Source of the DNA: an uncultured Candidatus Melainabacteria bacterium
Lineage (GTDB): Bacteria; Cyanobacteriota; Vampirovibrionia; Gastranaerophilales; Gastranaerophilaceae
Reading direction: 5' to 3'
DNA: 64,000 nucleotides
NCBI GenBank assembly: GCA_934754515.1
Contig: CAKVIG010000009.1
Location: 1-64,000 of the forward strand
Part shown: piece after piece, positions 53,497-62,359 of the stretch
Layout: the number at the start of each line of letters is the position of its first letter
Position numbering within the stretch: position 1 is the first letter of the stretch
The notes under the pieces: generated by a model
Seen by the model: the letters and a program-made list of their open reading frames with translations, nothing else
The model's database searches: none
What the model was told of the DNA's origin: nothing
Program-made: the position numbers and the translations under genes

Positions 53497-54742
53497 TATT
53501 CAATACTTCCTTAGCTTTTTCTAATTGTTCGTCTTTTTGATTTCCGACAAAAAAGTCAAATTCATTTCCGACTTCTATATCAGGTTTAATTCCTAATTTA
53601 TTAATATCAGTGCCACTTGGTGTCAAATAACGAGCAATTGTAACATTAACGCCCGTTTGATTAGGAAGCGGTACAACTTTTTGCACCAATCCTTTACCAA
53701 AAGTTTTTCTGCCGACTAATGTAGCTTTATGAGTGTCTTTTAATGCACCTGAAAGGATTTCGCTTGCACTTGCACTTGCACCGTTTACAAGAACTACAAC
53801 AGGCTTTTGCATGCCTAAATGTTCATCTTGAGCTTTTATAGATTTTTTGTAGCCGTTTCGGTAAATAATATCAACAATTGTGCCGTTATTTATAAACATG
53901 TCTGCGATAAATACTGCATTATCAAGCAAACCGCCGGTATTACCACGTAAATCAAGAATTAAGGAGTCTGTATTTTTAGTGTTTTCTAAAGCTTCCAAAA
54001 ACTCGTTAGGAGTTGTTCCACTCATAAAACTCAAGATTTGGATGTAGCCAATGTGGTTATCTAATATAGAGCTTTTTACACTCTTAATTTTTATTTCTTT
54101 ACGCTTAATTTTCTTAGTAAGTTTTTTATTATTTCTCAAAATAGTAAGCTCTACAACACTATTTTCAGGGCCTCGAACAATAGCAGCAACATCAGAAACA
54201 TTCATACCGTTAATATCTTTACCATTTACGGCTGTTATAATATCACCTTGTTTAAGCTGTGCAAAATCAGCAGGTGTTGCCGGCATAACGTTAAATATTT
54301 CAATTTTTCCTGCATTTGAATATATATTTACACCAATTCCGTAGATTTTAGATGTAATAGAAGTTGTTAAGTCTTCAAAGTCTTTTTTAGGCATGAAGCG
54401 TGTATATGGCTCGTTTAAGCTTGCAATCATTGTATCAATTGCAACTCTCGCATCTTCATCAGTCTTAATCTTATTTCTATAATGTTCTTTCCATCTGTAC
54501 CAATTTTGATTATTTAAACTAGGTTCATAATATTCACGGTTGATAACTTTCCAAGTTTTATCAAAAAGTTTTTGAGGTGCGATTTCCTCATTATTGATTA
54601 AAGCTTGACGTGTATAAAATGCATTAGTTTTAGTAAACACAGACATAAATACCTTGTTAAAAATTACTAAAATTAATACGGACAATACAAATATAAGTAA
54701 CTGCTTTTTCTTCATACCACAATTTAACATCAAGAACAGCAT
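53465..54742 (-). CDS. ctpA: Carboxyl-terminal processing protease (S41 family)
   Basis: This periplasmic serine protease has an N-terminal membrane anchor (KKKQLLIFVLSVLILVIF), a PDZ domain (GIGVNIYSNAGKIEIFNV ... GDIITAVNGKDI) and the S41 core. The nucleophile Ser is in NGASASASEILSGAL and the Lys in GRKTFGKGLVQ. The ATG at 54742 has a -10-like TATATT six bases upstream and no SD (leaderless type). A second ATG at 54715 would give the tighter MKKKQ start. It is about 400-425 residues, normal for CtpA. Confidence 0.92.
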   Translation of the reverse strand: MLFLMLNCGMKKKQLLIFVLSVLILVIFNKVFMSVFTKTNAFYTRQALINNEEIAPQKLFDKTWKVINREYYEPSLNNQNWYRWKEHYRNKIKTDEDARVAIDTMIASLNEPYTRFMPKKDFEDLTTSITSKIYGIGVNIYSNAGKIEIFNVMPATPADFAQLKQGDIITAVNGKDINGMNVSDVAAIVRGPENSVVELTILRNNKKLTKKIKRKEIKIKSVKSSILDNHIGYIQILSFMSGTTPNEFLEALENTKNTDSLILDLRGNTGGLLDNAVFIADMFINNGTIVDIIYRNGYKKSIKAQDEHLGMQKPVVVLVNGASASASEILSGALKDTHKATLVGRKTFGKGLVQKVVPLPNQTGVNVTIARYLTPSGTDINKLGIKPDIEVGNEFDFFVGNQKDEQLEKAKEVLNNDKRIGNSKK

Positions 54743-54816
54743 GTAATCAATATACTAATTACGGTTTACCATGCTTATTATAATCATTTTTTGAGTTTGT
54801 TTTAATAAAATAAATA

Positions 54817-54852
54817 TTGCAAATCGTCGTAAGTTTTACTTATAATTTATTT
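54817..54852 (+). promoter_or_regulatory. Leaderless-type promoter of the sugar permease
   Basis: -35 TTGCAA (54817-54822), 18-bp spacer, perfect -10 TATAAT (54841-54846), six bases to ATG 54853, no SD. The TTG that could be read as an upstream start codon is itself the -35 box. Confidence 0.6.
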
Positions 54853-55680
54853 ATGGAAAAGAAGGGTTTATTATTTGTACTTCCGGCGCTCATTGGAACA
54901 TTTTTATTCATAATAATTCCAATATTTTGTTCTTTTGGACTCAGCTTTACGGAATGGGATTTATTGAATGAAATTCATTTTGTAGGATTAAGCAATTATA
55001 AATCGGTTTTTACTGAACCTGAATTTTTACAAATCCTTATCAACACAGTTGTTTATGCTGTTTCAACAACCGTATTTGCAGTATTAATTCCTCTTTTTAT
55101 TGCATCAATTATCAACAATAAAATTAAAGGAAGCGAACTTTTTAAAACAATTTATTTTCTGCCGTTTATTACACCGGCAGTTGTAATTGCAATTGTTTGG
55201 GCATGGATATTTGACCCAAATATCGGATTAGTTAATACACTTTTTCATACTCACTACACTTGGCTATTCAGCACAAAACTTGCCATGCCGGTTCTGATTT
55301 TTGTTTCAGTTTGGAAACTTATCGGATATAATGTTGTCCTCTTTTTAACAGGATTTTCTACCATTGATAAAAGTGTTTACGAAGCTTCTAAAATTGATGG
55401 AGCAACTGCTTATCAAACATTTTTTGATATCACAGTGCCACTTTTAAAACCGACAATTTATTTTGTTACAACCGTAACTGCAATATCTTCATTTCAAATT
55501 TTCGATTTAATTTATGTTATGACGCAAGGCGGGCCAAATGATTCGACAAATGTTATTGTATACTCAATTTACAAATACGCGTTTGAATATTTTGATATAG
55601 GCAAATCTTGCGCTCTAGCCTATATCCTATTTGCAATAATTTTTATACTAGTAATTTTTCAAAAGAAATTCGCAAAATAA
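54853..55680 (+). CDS. ABC sugar transporter permease, MalF/UgpA type
   Basis: This is an inner-membrane subunit of a CUT1-type carbohydrate importer. It has six membrane helices. The EAA loop that contacts the ATPase is present as EASKIDGATAYQTFFDITVP (about residues 177-196). The start is taken at ATG 54853 (275 residues) because the promoter's -10 box lies six bases before it. The second permease, binding protein and ATPase are all missing from the neighbourhood. Confidence 0.88.
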   Translation: MEKKGLLFVLPALIGTFLFIIIPIFCSFGLSFTEWDLLNEIHFVGLSNYKSVFTEPEFLQILINTVVYAVSTTVFAVLIPLFIASIINNKIKGSELFKTIYFLPFITPAVVIAIVWAWIFDPNIGLVNTLFHTHYTWLFSTKLAMPVLIFVSVWKLIGYNVVLFLTGFSTIDKSVYEASKIDGATAYQTFFDITVPLLKPTIYFVTTVTAISSFQIFDLIYVMTQGGPNDSTNVIVYSIYKYAFEYFDIGKSCALAYILFAIIFILVIFQKKFAK

Positions 55681-55758
55681 ACATTTAATATTTCGTTACA
55701 AATAAGCAACTATTTATATTGAGTTGTTTTTAGTTGTATGTGTGAAGGAAAGAATAGA

Positions 55759-56115
55759 ATGGCAATAAACTTCAATCCAATTGGATATAATGCTAAAACT
55801 GAACAAGGTAACAATTATAAAAAATCAAATCTCGGTAAAAGTATTGGTTTGGTTTTAGCAAGTGGTGTCGCTTATGCATATAGGAAGAAACCTATTCGAC
55901 TACTAAAAAACACAGAAGATGAAAATCTTGAATATATATTAAAAACACTTGGTAGCAACTATAAATTGTCTGACAAAGAAAGAAAACTTCTTCAACTTTA
56001 TAATAAAATCGAAACAGTAGGAGCGATATTTGGGATTGGTGTTTTAGCAGATAGATACATCAACAAAAAACGAAAAGAAAAAGCTGATATAAAACAAGTA
56101 AATTGGAATGTTTAA
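55759..56115 (+). CDS. Small hypothetical protein with two hydrophobic segments
   Basis: The start is ATG 55759, spaced 7-8 bases from AAGGAA; an ATG at 55738 precedes that SD. The 118-residue product begins MAINFNPIGYNAKTEQGN, carrying the short N-terminal motif seen in other local proteins. Weak hydrophobic stretches follow (SIGLVLASGVAYAY; VGAIFGIGVLADRY). It is basic at the C terminus. Function is unknown. It is convergent with aroA, 3 bp apart. Confidence 0.65.
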   Translation: MAINFNPIGYNAKTEQGNNYKKSNLGKSIGLVLASGVAYAYRKKPIRLLKNTEDENLEYILKTLGSNYKLSDKERKLLQLYNKIETVGAIFGIGVLADRYINKKRKEKADIKQVNWNV

Positions 56116-56118
56116 AGA

Positions 56119-57396
56119 TTAATTTAATTCTTCAATCAACTCTTCAAATTCCGGAAAAGAAATTTTTGTCCATTCAAAACCATTTATTGCAATTTCATTT
56201 TCGCAAATCAAACCTGCTATGTAATAACTCATCGCTAATCTGTGGTCGTGGTGACTTTCAAGTTCAGCATCACCATTGAGTTTTGTTTTGCCCGTAACAA
56301 TAAAACCGTCTTGGCGTTCTTCAATATCAACACCGATTTTAGAAAGCTCATCAACTAAACATTTAATTCTATCTGATTCTTTGTTTCTTAAATCTTCTGC
56401 ATCTTTAATAATAGTTTCACCATCGGCTTGTGAAGCTAAAACCGCAATTACAGGTAATTCATCAATTAATCTTGGAATATCCTCACCTTCAATTACGCAT
56501 GGTTTTAGATTTTCTGTGTATTGAACTCTTATATCACCAACTTCTTCTCCAGATACAGTTGTTTTATTTAGGATTTCAATATTTCCGCCCATTCTGCGCA
56601 CAACATCAATTATGCCCGAGCGAGAATAGTTTAAACCGATATTTTTGATAACAAAATCAGAATTTGGAACGATTAAACCTGCTACGATAAAGAACGCAGC
56701 GGATGATATATCACCAACAATATCAATATCTTTAGCGATTAATTTTGAAGGATTTAGAGTAACTTCTGAACCGTTTATTTTAATATCAGCACCTAAGTAT
56801 TTGAACAGGTTTTCGGTATGATTTCTTGAAACATAAGGTTCAGCAAATATAGTTTCACCTTCTGCATTCAAACCTGCTAAAAGTATACAAGACTTAACTT
56901 GTGCACTGGCAAGTTTAGAATTATAATTTATCCCTCTAAGTTTTTGTCCGATTATTTCAAGCGGAGCATGACCATTTTCAGAAGTTATATTTGCGCCCAT
57001 CAAAGTTAGTGGCTCTATAACACGTTTCATCGGACGTTTTGAAAGGCTTAAATCTCCGACAAGTGTCGAATTAAAATCTTGTCCTGCTAAAATTCCTGAA
57101 ACCAAGCGCATTGTTGTGCCTGAATTTCCGCAATCATAAACAGAAGTTTTTGAAGGTTTGAGAATGCCTGTTGATTTTATCTTTAAAGTTTTTTCATCTA
57201 TAAACTGAATATCAACACCCAAATCTTTAAAGAAATTCAATGTTGAATGACAATCCGCACCGCTTGAAAAATTGCTAACAGTGCATTCACCTTCTGCAAT
57301 TGATGAGAACATAACTGCGCGGTGTGAAATTGATTTATCGGAAGGTATTGTAATAGAGCCTTTTAATGAATTTATATGTGATATTTTTTTTAACAT
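56119..57396 (-). CDS. aroA: 3-phosphoshikimate 1-carboxyvinyltransferase (EPSP synthase)
   Basis: AroA transfers enolpyruvate from PEP to shikimate 3-phosphate in aromatic amino acid synthesis. Motifs are PSDKSISHRAVMFSSIAEG, DCGNSGTTMRLVSGILAG, LSKRPMKRVIEPL and LRNKESDRI near residue 340, plus the C-terminal DHRLAMSY. The length of 425 is typical. No adjacent aro genes. Confidence 0.97.
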   Translation of the reverse strand: MLKKISHINSLKGSITIPSDKSISHRAVMFSSIAEGECTVSNFSSGADCHSTLNFFKDLGVDIQFIDEKTLKIKSTGILKPSKTSVYDCGNSGTTMRLVSGILAGQDFNSTLVGDLSLSKRPMKRVIEPLTLMGANITSENGHAPLEIIGQKLRGINYNSKLASAQVKSCILLAGLNAEGETIFAEPYVSRNHTENLFKYLGADIKINGSEVTLNPSKLIAKDIDIVGDISSAAFFIVAGLIVPNSDFVIKNIGLNYSRSGIIDVVRRMGGNIEILNKTTVSGEEVGDIRVQYTENLKPCVIEGEDIPRLIDELPVIAVLASQADGETIIKDAEDLRNKESDRIKCLVDELSKIGVDIEERQDGFIVTGKTKLNGDAELESHHDHRLAMSYYIAGLICENEIAINGFEWTKISFPEFEELIEELN

Positions 57397-57440
57397 GATT
57401 TTCTTTATTTAAACCCTCTTATACCAAGCCTTTAATTTAT

Positions 57441-57504
57441 ACCCACCCGCATTTGTAACTCACTAACGTTCGAACAACTGCGACCTCCCTAACCAGTGAG
57501 GTTA
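57441..57504. repeat. R2 repeat abutting the kdsA stop codon
   Basis: ACCCACCCGCATTTGTAACT ... GCGACCTCCCTAACCAG-TGAGGTTA. The last bases of the repeat overlap the kdsA stop codon (complement of 57502-57504). Confidence 0.75.
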
Positions 57505-58311
57505 TTCTCTAACCAATTCAAAAATAGCTTTACATTTTTCAAAAACTTTTTTAGCGTCTTTTAGAGCAAGCATATTAGCACCATCACAAAGTGCTTTATC
57601 AGGTTCCGGATGAATTTCAAAGAACAATACATCTGCGCCTGCTGCCATTGCTGCATTTGCCAATGTCGGAACAAATCTTCTGTCACCGCCCGTGGAATCA
57701 CCGTTTGAACCCGGCATTTGAACGCTATGCGTTGCATCAAAAACAACAGGATAGCCAAATTCTTTCATTATAGGTATTGCTCTAAAATCCACAACCAAAT
57801 TGTTATAACCGAAAGACACACCTCTATCAGTCAGCATAATATTGTGATTTCCGCTATCTTCAACTTTTTTTACTAAAGATTTCATTTGTTGAGGTGCTAA
57901 AAACTGTCCTTTTTTTATATTAACAATCTTGCCTGTTTTAGCAGCTGCTACCAATAAATCTGTTTGACGACACAGAAATGCGGGAATTTGCAAAATATCA
58001 GCAACCTCTGCAACAGGTTCTGCTTGTTCAGGAAGATGAATATCAGTTACAATTGGAACATCAAACTCTTTCTTGATTTGAGCAAGCATCTCTAAACCTT
58101 TTTCAATACCAACACCACGATAAGAGTTAATAGAAGAACGATTCGCCTTATCAAAAGAAGATTTGAAAACATAATTTATATCAAGCTCTGCACAAACTTG
58201 TTTCAAAGTTTCAGCAGTTTGTTTCAAAATATCCATTGATTCTATTGCGCATGGTCCTGCAAGGATTGTTAATTTGTTTGAACCGATTTCAAAGTTGTTT
58301 AGTTTTAGCAT
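57502..58311 (-). CDS. kdsA: 3-deoxy-8-phosphooctulonate synthase
   Basis: KdsA condenses PEP with arabinose 5-phosphate to KDO 8-phosphate, the core LPS sugar; its presence argues for an LPS outer membrane. Motifs are [46 protein letters not shown] and [11 protein letters not shown]. The 269-residue length is typical. SD AGAGAG. kdsB and other LPS genes are not adjacent. Confidence 0.97.
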   Translation of the reverse strand: MLKLNNFEIGSNKLTILAGPCAIESMDILKQTAETLKQVCAELDINYVFKSSFDKANRSSINSYRGVGIEKGLEMLAQIKKEFDVPIVTDIHLPEQAEPVAEVADILQIPAFLCRQTDLLVAAAKTGKIVNIKKGQFLAPQQMKSLVKKVEDSGNHNIMLTDRGVSFGYNNLVVDFRAIPIMKEFGYPVVFDATHSVQMPGSNGDSTGGDRRFVPTLANAAMAAGADVLFFEIHPEPDKALCDGANMLALKDAKKVFEKCKAIFELVRE

Positions 58312-58319
58312 GTTTTCTC

Positions 58320-58593
58320 TCTTTAGTTAATGTTAAACAAGACTCACGAACACCTTCCCTTCTTAGGGAAGGTTGGGATGGGTATTGATTTAAAGTTAAA
58401 AATGGAAAGTTGAAAGTAGTATAAAAACTTTTTTAAATTTATACGTTCAATATTAAACTAATTATATCTAAAGCTATATTATAAATAATTTTCCATTTTC
58501 CACTTTCAATTTTCCATTTATTGAAACCCACCCACATCTGTAAGGCTCAGCAAAGCCTCGCCAACAGCTGTGACCTCCCTATCGAGTGAGGTT
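58320..58593. repeat. R3, R2 and AT-rich inverted repeats upstream of kdsA
   Basis: This gap of about 300 bp has no gene. An R3 unit (CCTTCCCTTCTTAGGGAAGG then TTGGGATGGGTATTG) is at 58352-58390. A pair of inverted AATGGAAAGTTGAAAG / CTTTCAATTTTCCATT segments lies around 58400-58420 and 58501-58519. An R2 unit spans 58523-58593 and ends about 18 bp from the stop of the activase gene. Confidence 0.7.
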
Positions 58594-58610
58594 GGTGTAA
58601 AATTCGCACG

Positions 58611-59615
58611 CTATGCGATGTCCCATCTTCCACAAGTTCCGCCCCAACGAGCGATAATATTACCTTTAATATCACCGATTTTTTCAACATGATGCATTGG
58701 TTCAGCACCTTCTAAAATAGTGATAACTTCACAGTTGTTTGAGCATCCTGTGCATTGGCAAGTTACTGATTGGAAATTCATATTACCAACTTCCCAGCCT
58801 TTGAACTTAGTATCAACTTCAGTGTATTGGTGATTTTCCATTGCAAGAAGTGCTGCGCCTATAGCACCCATTGTTTGGTGATTTTCAGGAACTACAATTT
58901 TTGTATTCAAAGCTTCTTCAAAAGCTTTTACCATTCCGGAATTTGTTGCAACACCACCTTGGAATGAAATTGTAGGTAACAATTCTTTTCCTAATGCTAA
59001 GTTAGATAAATAATTTCTAACAAGAGCTTGGCACAAGCCATACAACAAATCTTCTACAGGATAGCCTAATTGTTGTTTGTGGATTAAGTCGCTTTCAGCA
59101 AATACACCGCAACGTCCTGCAATACGCGCAGGGTTTTCTGACTTAAGCGCAGTTTCACCGAATTTTTCTATAGGAACATTCAATCTTTGTGCTTGGTGAT
59201 CAAGGAAACTACCAGTACCTGCTGCACAAACAGTGTTCATCGCAAAATCGGTTACAATACCATCTCTCAAGATAATAATTTTACTGTCTTGACCACCGAT
59301 TTCAAGAATAGTTTGAACACCAGGAATATTTGTACTTGCAGCTACTGCGTGTGCTGTAATTTCGTTTTTTACAACATCAGCACCAACCAAAGCACCTGCC
59401 AAATTTCTACCTGAACCAGTTGTTCCAACACCTTTTACAGAATATTCACAAAGTGCTTGTGAATAAATTTGTTTTAAACCATTTTGAACAGCATCAACAG
59501 GTTTACCCGCAGTTTTAAGCATGTATGAATCAATATATTTACCTTTTTCATCCACTAATGCTAATTTTGTTGTAACGGAACCAACGTCGATACCTAAATA
59601 TACATCTAAACTCAT
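58611..59615 (-). CDS. Acyl-CoA dehydratase activase-type ATPase (BadF/HgdC family)
   Basis: This ATPase of the ASKHA fold, in its characterised relatives, reductively activates 2-hydroxyacyl-CoA dehydratases or benzoyl-CoA reductases through a [4Fe-4S] cluster. Motifs are GIDVGSVTTKLALVD (phosphate 1), GGQDSKII, CAAGTGSFLDHQAQRL (cluster Cys), AGRCGVFAESDLIHKQQ and FQGGVATNSGMV. About 50 extra C-terminal residues hold a Cys-rich motif (CQCTGCSNNC) and GGTCGRWD, typical of the activase-related group. No dehydratase genes are adjacent, so its target is unknown. It has 334 residues. Confidence 0.85.
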   Translation of the reverse strand: MSLDVYLGIDVGSVTTKLALVDEKGKYIDSYMLKTAGKPVDAVQNGLKQIYSQALCEYSVKGVGTTGSGRNLAGALVGADVVKNEITAHAVAASTNIPGVQTILEIGGQDSKIIILRDGIVTDFAMNTVCAAGTGSFLDHQAQRLNVPIEKFGETALKSENPARIAGRCGVFAESDLIHKQQLGYPVEDLLYGLCQALVRNYLSNLALGKELLPTISFQGGVATNSGMVKAFEEALNTKIVVPENHQTMGAIGAALLAMENHQYTEVDTKFKGWEVGNMNFQSVTCQCTGCSNNCEVITILEGAEPMHHVEKIGDIKGNIIARWGGTCGRWDIA

Positions 59616-59690
59616 CTTTTACCTTCTTCCCTTTGATAAACTTATTATATCATAAACGAAATTTAATTTTGTAAATAACTATTAAAATTA

Positions 59691-59719
59691 TAACAATTTT
59701 CTAAAATATCGTGTATAAT
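59691..59719 (+). promoter_or_regulatory. Candidate promoter of ribH
   Basis: Weak -35 TAACAA (59691-59696), 17-bp spacer, -10 TATAAT (59714-59719), about 30 bp before ribH. No FMN riboswitch is recognisable. Confidence 0.45.
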
Positions 59720-59749
59720 TAAGTTATAGATATTAAGGAGAAGGTATAT

Positions 59750-60211
59750 ATGGCTATAATTGAAGGTTTGTTAACCGTAAATAATGAAAAATTCTGCATT
59801 GTTGTTTCAAGATTTAATGAATTCATTTGTTCAAAGCTTTTATCAGGAGCAATTGATGAATTAAAACGCCACGGAGTTAATGAAGACAATATAGATATTG
59901 TTTGGTGTCCCGGTGCTTTTGAAATACCTTTGGTTGCAAAAAAATGCGCTAAGACTTCTAAGTATAGTGCAATTATTGCACTGGGTGCTGTAATTAAAGG
60001 TTCAACTTCTCACTACGATTATGTTTGTGCGGAAGTTTCAAAAGGCGTAGCTTCTGTTGGTTTAGAAACAGAAATTCCTGTTATATTCGGAGTTTTGACT
60101 ACTGATAATATTGAACAAGCAATTGAAAGAGCAGGCACAAAAGCCGGTAATAAAGGTTCTGATGCTGCCAAGGCTGCGATTGAGATGGTTAGTTTGTTGG
60201 GGCGTATATAA
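59750..60211 (+). CDS. ribH: 6,7-dimethyl-8-ribityllumazine synthase
   Basis: RibH makes the lumazine precursor of riboflavin and assembles into pentamers or capsids. Motifs are [48 protein letters not shown] and the late [15 protein letters not shown]. The length is 153 residues. SD AAGGAG. Other rib genes are not nearby. Confidence 0.96.
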   Translation: MAIIEGLLTVNNEKFCIVVSRFNEFICSKLLSGAIDELKRHGVNEDNIDIVWCPGAFEIPLVAKKCAKTSKYSAIIALGAVIKGSTSHYDYVCAEVSKGVASVGLETEIPVIFGVLTTDNIEQAIERAGTKAGNKGSDAAKAAIEMVSLLGRI

Positions 60212-60225
60212 AATTCATTGGTTGA

Positions 60226-60260
60226 CCCCTCACCCCAACCCTCTCCCCAAGGAGAGGGAG
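60226..60260. repeat. R1 repeat half unit between ribH and murQ
   Basis: CCCCTCACCCCAACCCTCTCC-CCAAGGAGAGGG; the same sequence type is found inside ilvD. Confidence 0.75.
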
Positions 60261-60287
60261 AGAATAAAAAAGAAAGGTGTGTGATTT

Positions 60288-61181
60288 ATGAGTGAAATTA
60301 TTACAGAGTACAGAAACGAAAACACGAAAAACATTGATTTACTTTCTACTATTGATATAGTTAAAAAAATTAATGAAGAAGATAAACTTGTAGCTCTCGC
60401 AATTGAGGATGAAGCTTCTAATATCGCACAGGCAATCGATATGATTGCAAAGCAATTTATTGTTGGTGGCAGGCTCTATTATTTTGGAGCCGGAACATCC
60501 GGCAGAATAGGCATTCTTGATGCTTCTGAATGTCCGCCTACGTTTGGCGTTCCATCTGATATGGTAACAGGAATTATTGCAGGCGGTGATACCGCAATAA
60601 GAACGGCTGTAGAAGGCGCGGAAGACAATTTTGAGCTTGGTGAAAAAGATGCACAAATTTTAACTGATAAAGATGTTTGCGTAGCTGTTTCTGCAAGTGG
60701 CAACCCTAAATACCTATTAGGAGTTCTTTCTCAAGCTGAAAAAAACGGCTGTAAAACAATTGCTCTAACTTGTAACCATAACGCCCTAATTTTAGAAGAA
60801 GCTCGCTTAGGTATTTGCGTTGAGGTCGGTCCTGAAGTCATTGCTGGTTCAAGCAGAATGAAAGCGGGAACTGTTCAAAAAATGGTTCTTAATATGCTAT
60901 CAACAGGCGCAATGATTAAGATTGGCAAAACTTATGAAAACTTCATGATTGATTTAATGCCTACAAACGAAAAACTGAAAGACAGAGCTATAAGAATCGT
61001 AGCAGAAATTGCAGAAACAAACGCTTCAACAGCTCTTACAACATTACTTGAATGTGATTGGCAGGTTAAAGTTGCTATTATGATGATTAAATGCAAATTA
61101 ACTCAAGAGGAAGCAAAAGAAGCTTTGAGAAAAAATTGTGGAGTTTTAAGACGAGCACTGAACAGTTTTTCTAAACTATAA
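60288..61181 (+). CDS. murQ: N-acetylmuramic acid 6-phosphate etherase
   Basis: MurQ cleaves the lactyl ether of MurNAc-6-P during cell-wall recycling. It has a SIS domain with GAGTSGRIGILDASECPPTFG (about 65-85), IIAGGDTAIRTAVEGAED and GPEVIAGSSRMKAGTVQKM. The length of 297 residues is typical. An AAAGG SD lies about 10 nt before the ATG. murP is not adjacent. Confidence 0.96.
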   Translation: MSEIITEYRNENTKNIDLLSTIDIVKKINEEDKLVALAIEDEASNIAQAIDMIAKQFIVGGRLYYFGAGTSGRIGILDASECPPTFGVPSDMVTGIIAGGDTAIRTAVEGAEDNFELGEKDAQILTDKDVCVAVSASGNPKYLLGVLSQAEKNGCKTIALTCNHNALILEEARLGICVEVGPEVIAGSSRMKAGTVQKMVLNMLSTGAMIKIGKTYENFMIDLMPTNEKLKDRAIRIVAEIAETNASTALTTLLECDWQVKVAIMMIKCKLTQEEAKEALRKNCGVLRRALNSFSKL

Positions 61182-61204
61182 AATAAAAAGCGAAACCTTT
61201 AGTT

Positions 61205-61261
61205 GAACTGAAACCCTAAAACAGACTTCTTTTACTTTGCCTAGTTTTAGGGTTTCAGTTC
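61205..61261. repeat. 18-bp perfect inverted repeat between murQ and thrB
   Basis: GAACTGAAACCCTAAAAC (61205-61222) is the exact reverse complement of 61244-61261, with a 21-nt loop. It stands between two convergent genes but lacks an adjacent T run on either side. Confidence 0.75.
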
Positions 61262-61283
61262 ATTCTTGATTGACCTTTTTTTA

Positions 61284-62225
61284 TTAATCTAAAATCTCTG
61301 CACCGTTTTGTTCAACCTTTAACGTTCTTATGTCAACTTTGACGCTTTGCGGTTCCCAAATTTCTTTGACAGTTGATTTAATTTTATCTAAATCATATTT
61401 GTGAGAAATTATTAATAATGTTGGACCTGCTCCAGAAAGCACGCAGCCTAAAACACCGTCTTCATGCTTAAAAGCTTCCATAATTTCTTTCATGCCGGGA
61501 ACTAATTTTTCTCTGTAAGGTTGATGAAGTTTGTCATGAAGTGCGGTTTTCATCAATTTTTCGTCTTTTGTATTTACTGCATCAATAAGCATTGCGAGGT
61601 GCTTTGCATTGAAGATTGCATCTTGCATTGGAACATTTTCAGGCAAAACTGAACGTGCAATGTTAGTAGATAATTCAAAATCCGGAATACAAACTGTTAT
61701 ATCCCATTCATTAGGCCAATTTAGTTTTCTGTATACGATAGAGCCGTCATCTTCTTGAGAAGCTAACACAAAACCGCCTAAAATAGCAGGTGCAACGTTA
61801 TCAGGATGTCCTTCAACTTCTGTTGCAATCGATAGTAACGCTGTTTCATCAGCTGGAGAACCTAATAATTTATTTGCTGCAATCAAACCGCCAACGATAA
61901 CTGCAGCTGAACTTCCTAAACCTCTTGTAATCGGGATTTGAGATTGAATATTAATTTTTAACTCTGATGGTTCTTGCCCGATTGAATTGTAAAGCATTTC
62001 AACTGCTTTATAGACGATATTATTTTCATCACGAGGAATGTCATCGAAAATCATTTCATCAATAGCTTCCTCATCTTCAGTCATCATATTAATTTCTATA
62101 CCTGTTCCCGGAAGAACTGTTTCTTCGATAGTAATTGTATTATAAATCGGCAAAGCTAATCCTAAACAATCAAAGCCAGGGCCAATATTTGCGGATGTAG
62201 CCGGAACTTTTACGCTAACTTTCAT
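61284..62225 (-). CDS. thrB: Homoserine kinase
   Basis: ThrB phosphorylates homoserine on the way to threonine. This GHMP kinase has the N-terminal VKVPATSANIGPGFDCLGLAL, the ATP loop PITRGLGSSAAVIVGGLIAA and the C-terminal GCVLSGAGPTLLI. The length is 313. SD AGGAGAA. thrA and thrC are not adjacent. Confidence 0.96.
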   Translation of the reverse strand: MKVSVKVPATSANIGPGFDCLGLALPIYNTITIEETVLPGTGIEINMMTEDEEAIDEMIFDDIPRDENNIVYKAVEMLYNSIGQEPSELKINIQSQIPITRGLGSSAAVIVGGLIAANKLLGSPADETALLSIATEVEGHPDNVAPAILGGFVLASQEDDGSIVYRKLNWPNEWDITVCIPDFELSTNIARSVLPENVPMQDAIFNAKHLAMLIDAVNTKDEKLMKTALHDKLHQPYREKLVPGMKEIMEAFKHEDGVLGCVLSGAGPTLLIISHKYDLDKIKSTVKEIWEPQSVKVDIRTLKVEQNGAEILD

Positions 62226-62323
62226 TTTCTTAACTATTCTCCTAATAAAAGTATAAGGTGATTATACTATAAAGACAAATAAAAAAACATATATTTCTGA
62301 ACAATCGTTTTACAAATCTTTAG

Positions 62324-62359
62324 TTGACTCATTCATTTGAATTGGAGTATAAATATATT
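62324..62359 (+). promoter_or_regulatory. Leaderless-type promoter of the first secreted paralogue
   Basis: -35 TTGACT (62324-62329), 18-bp spacer, -10 TATAAA (62348-62353), six bases to ATG 62360. A GGAG at 62344 is 12 bases upstream and overlaps the -10 region. Confidence 0.55.

Noticed and set aside
57441..57504. tRNA-like T-arm (GTTCGAAC) near 57470
   Set aside because: It is part of an R2 repeat; no cloverleaf can be drawn around it.
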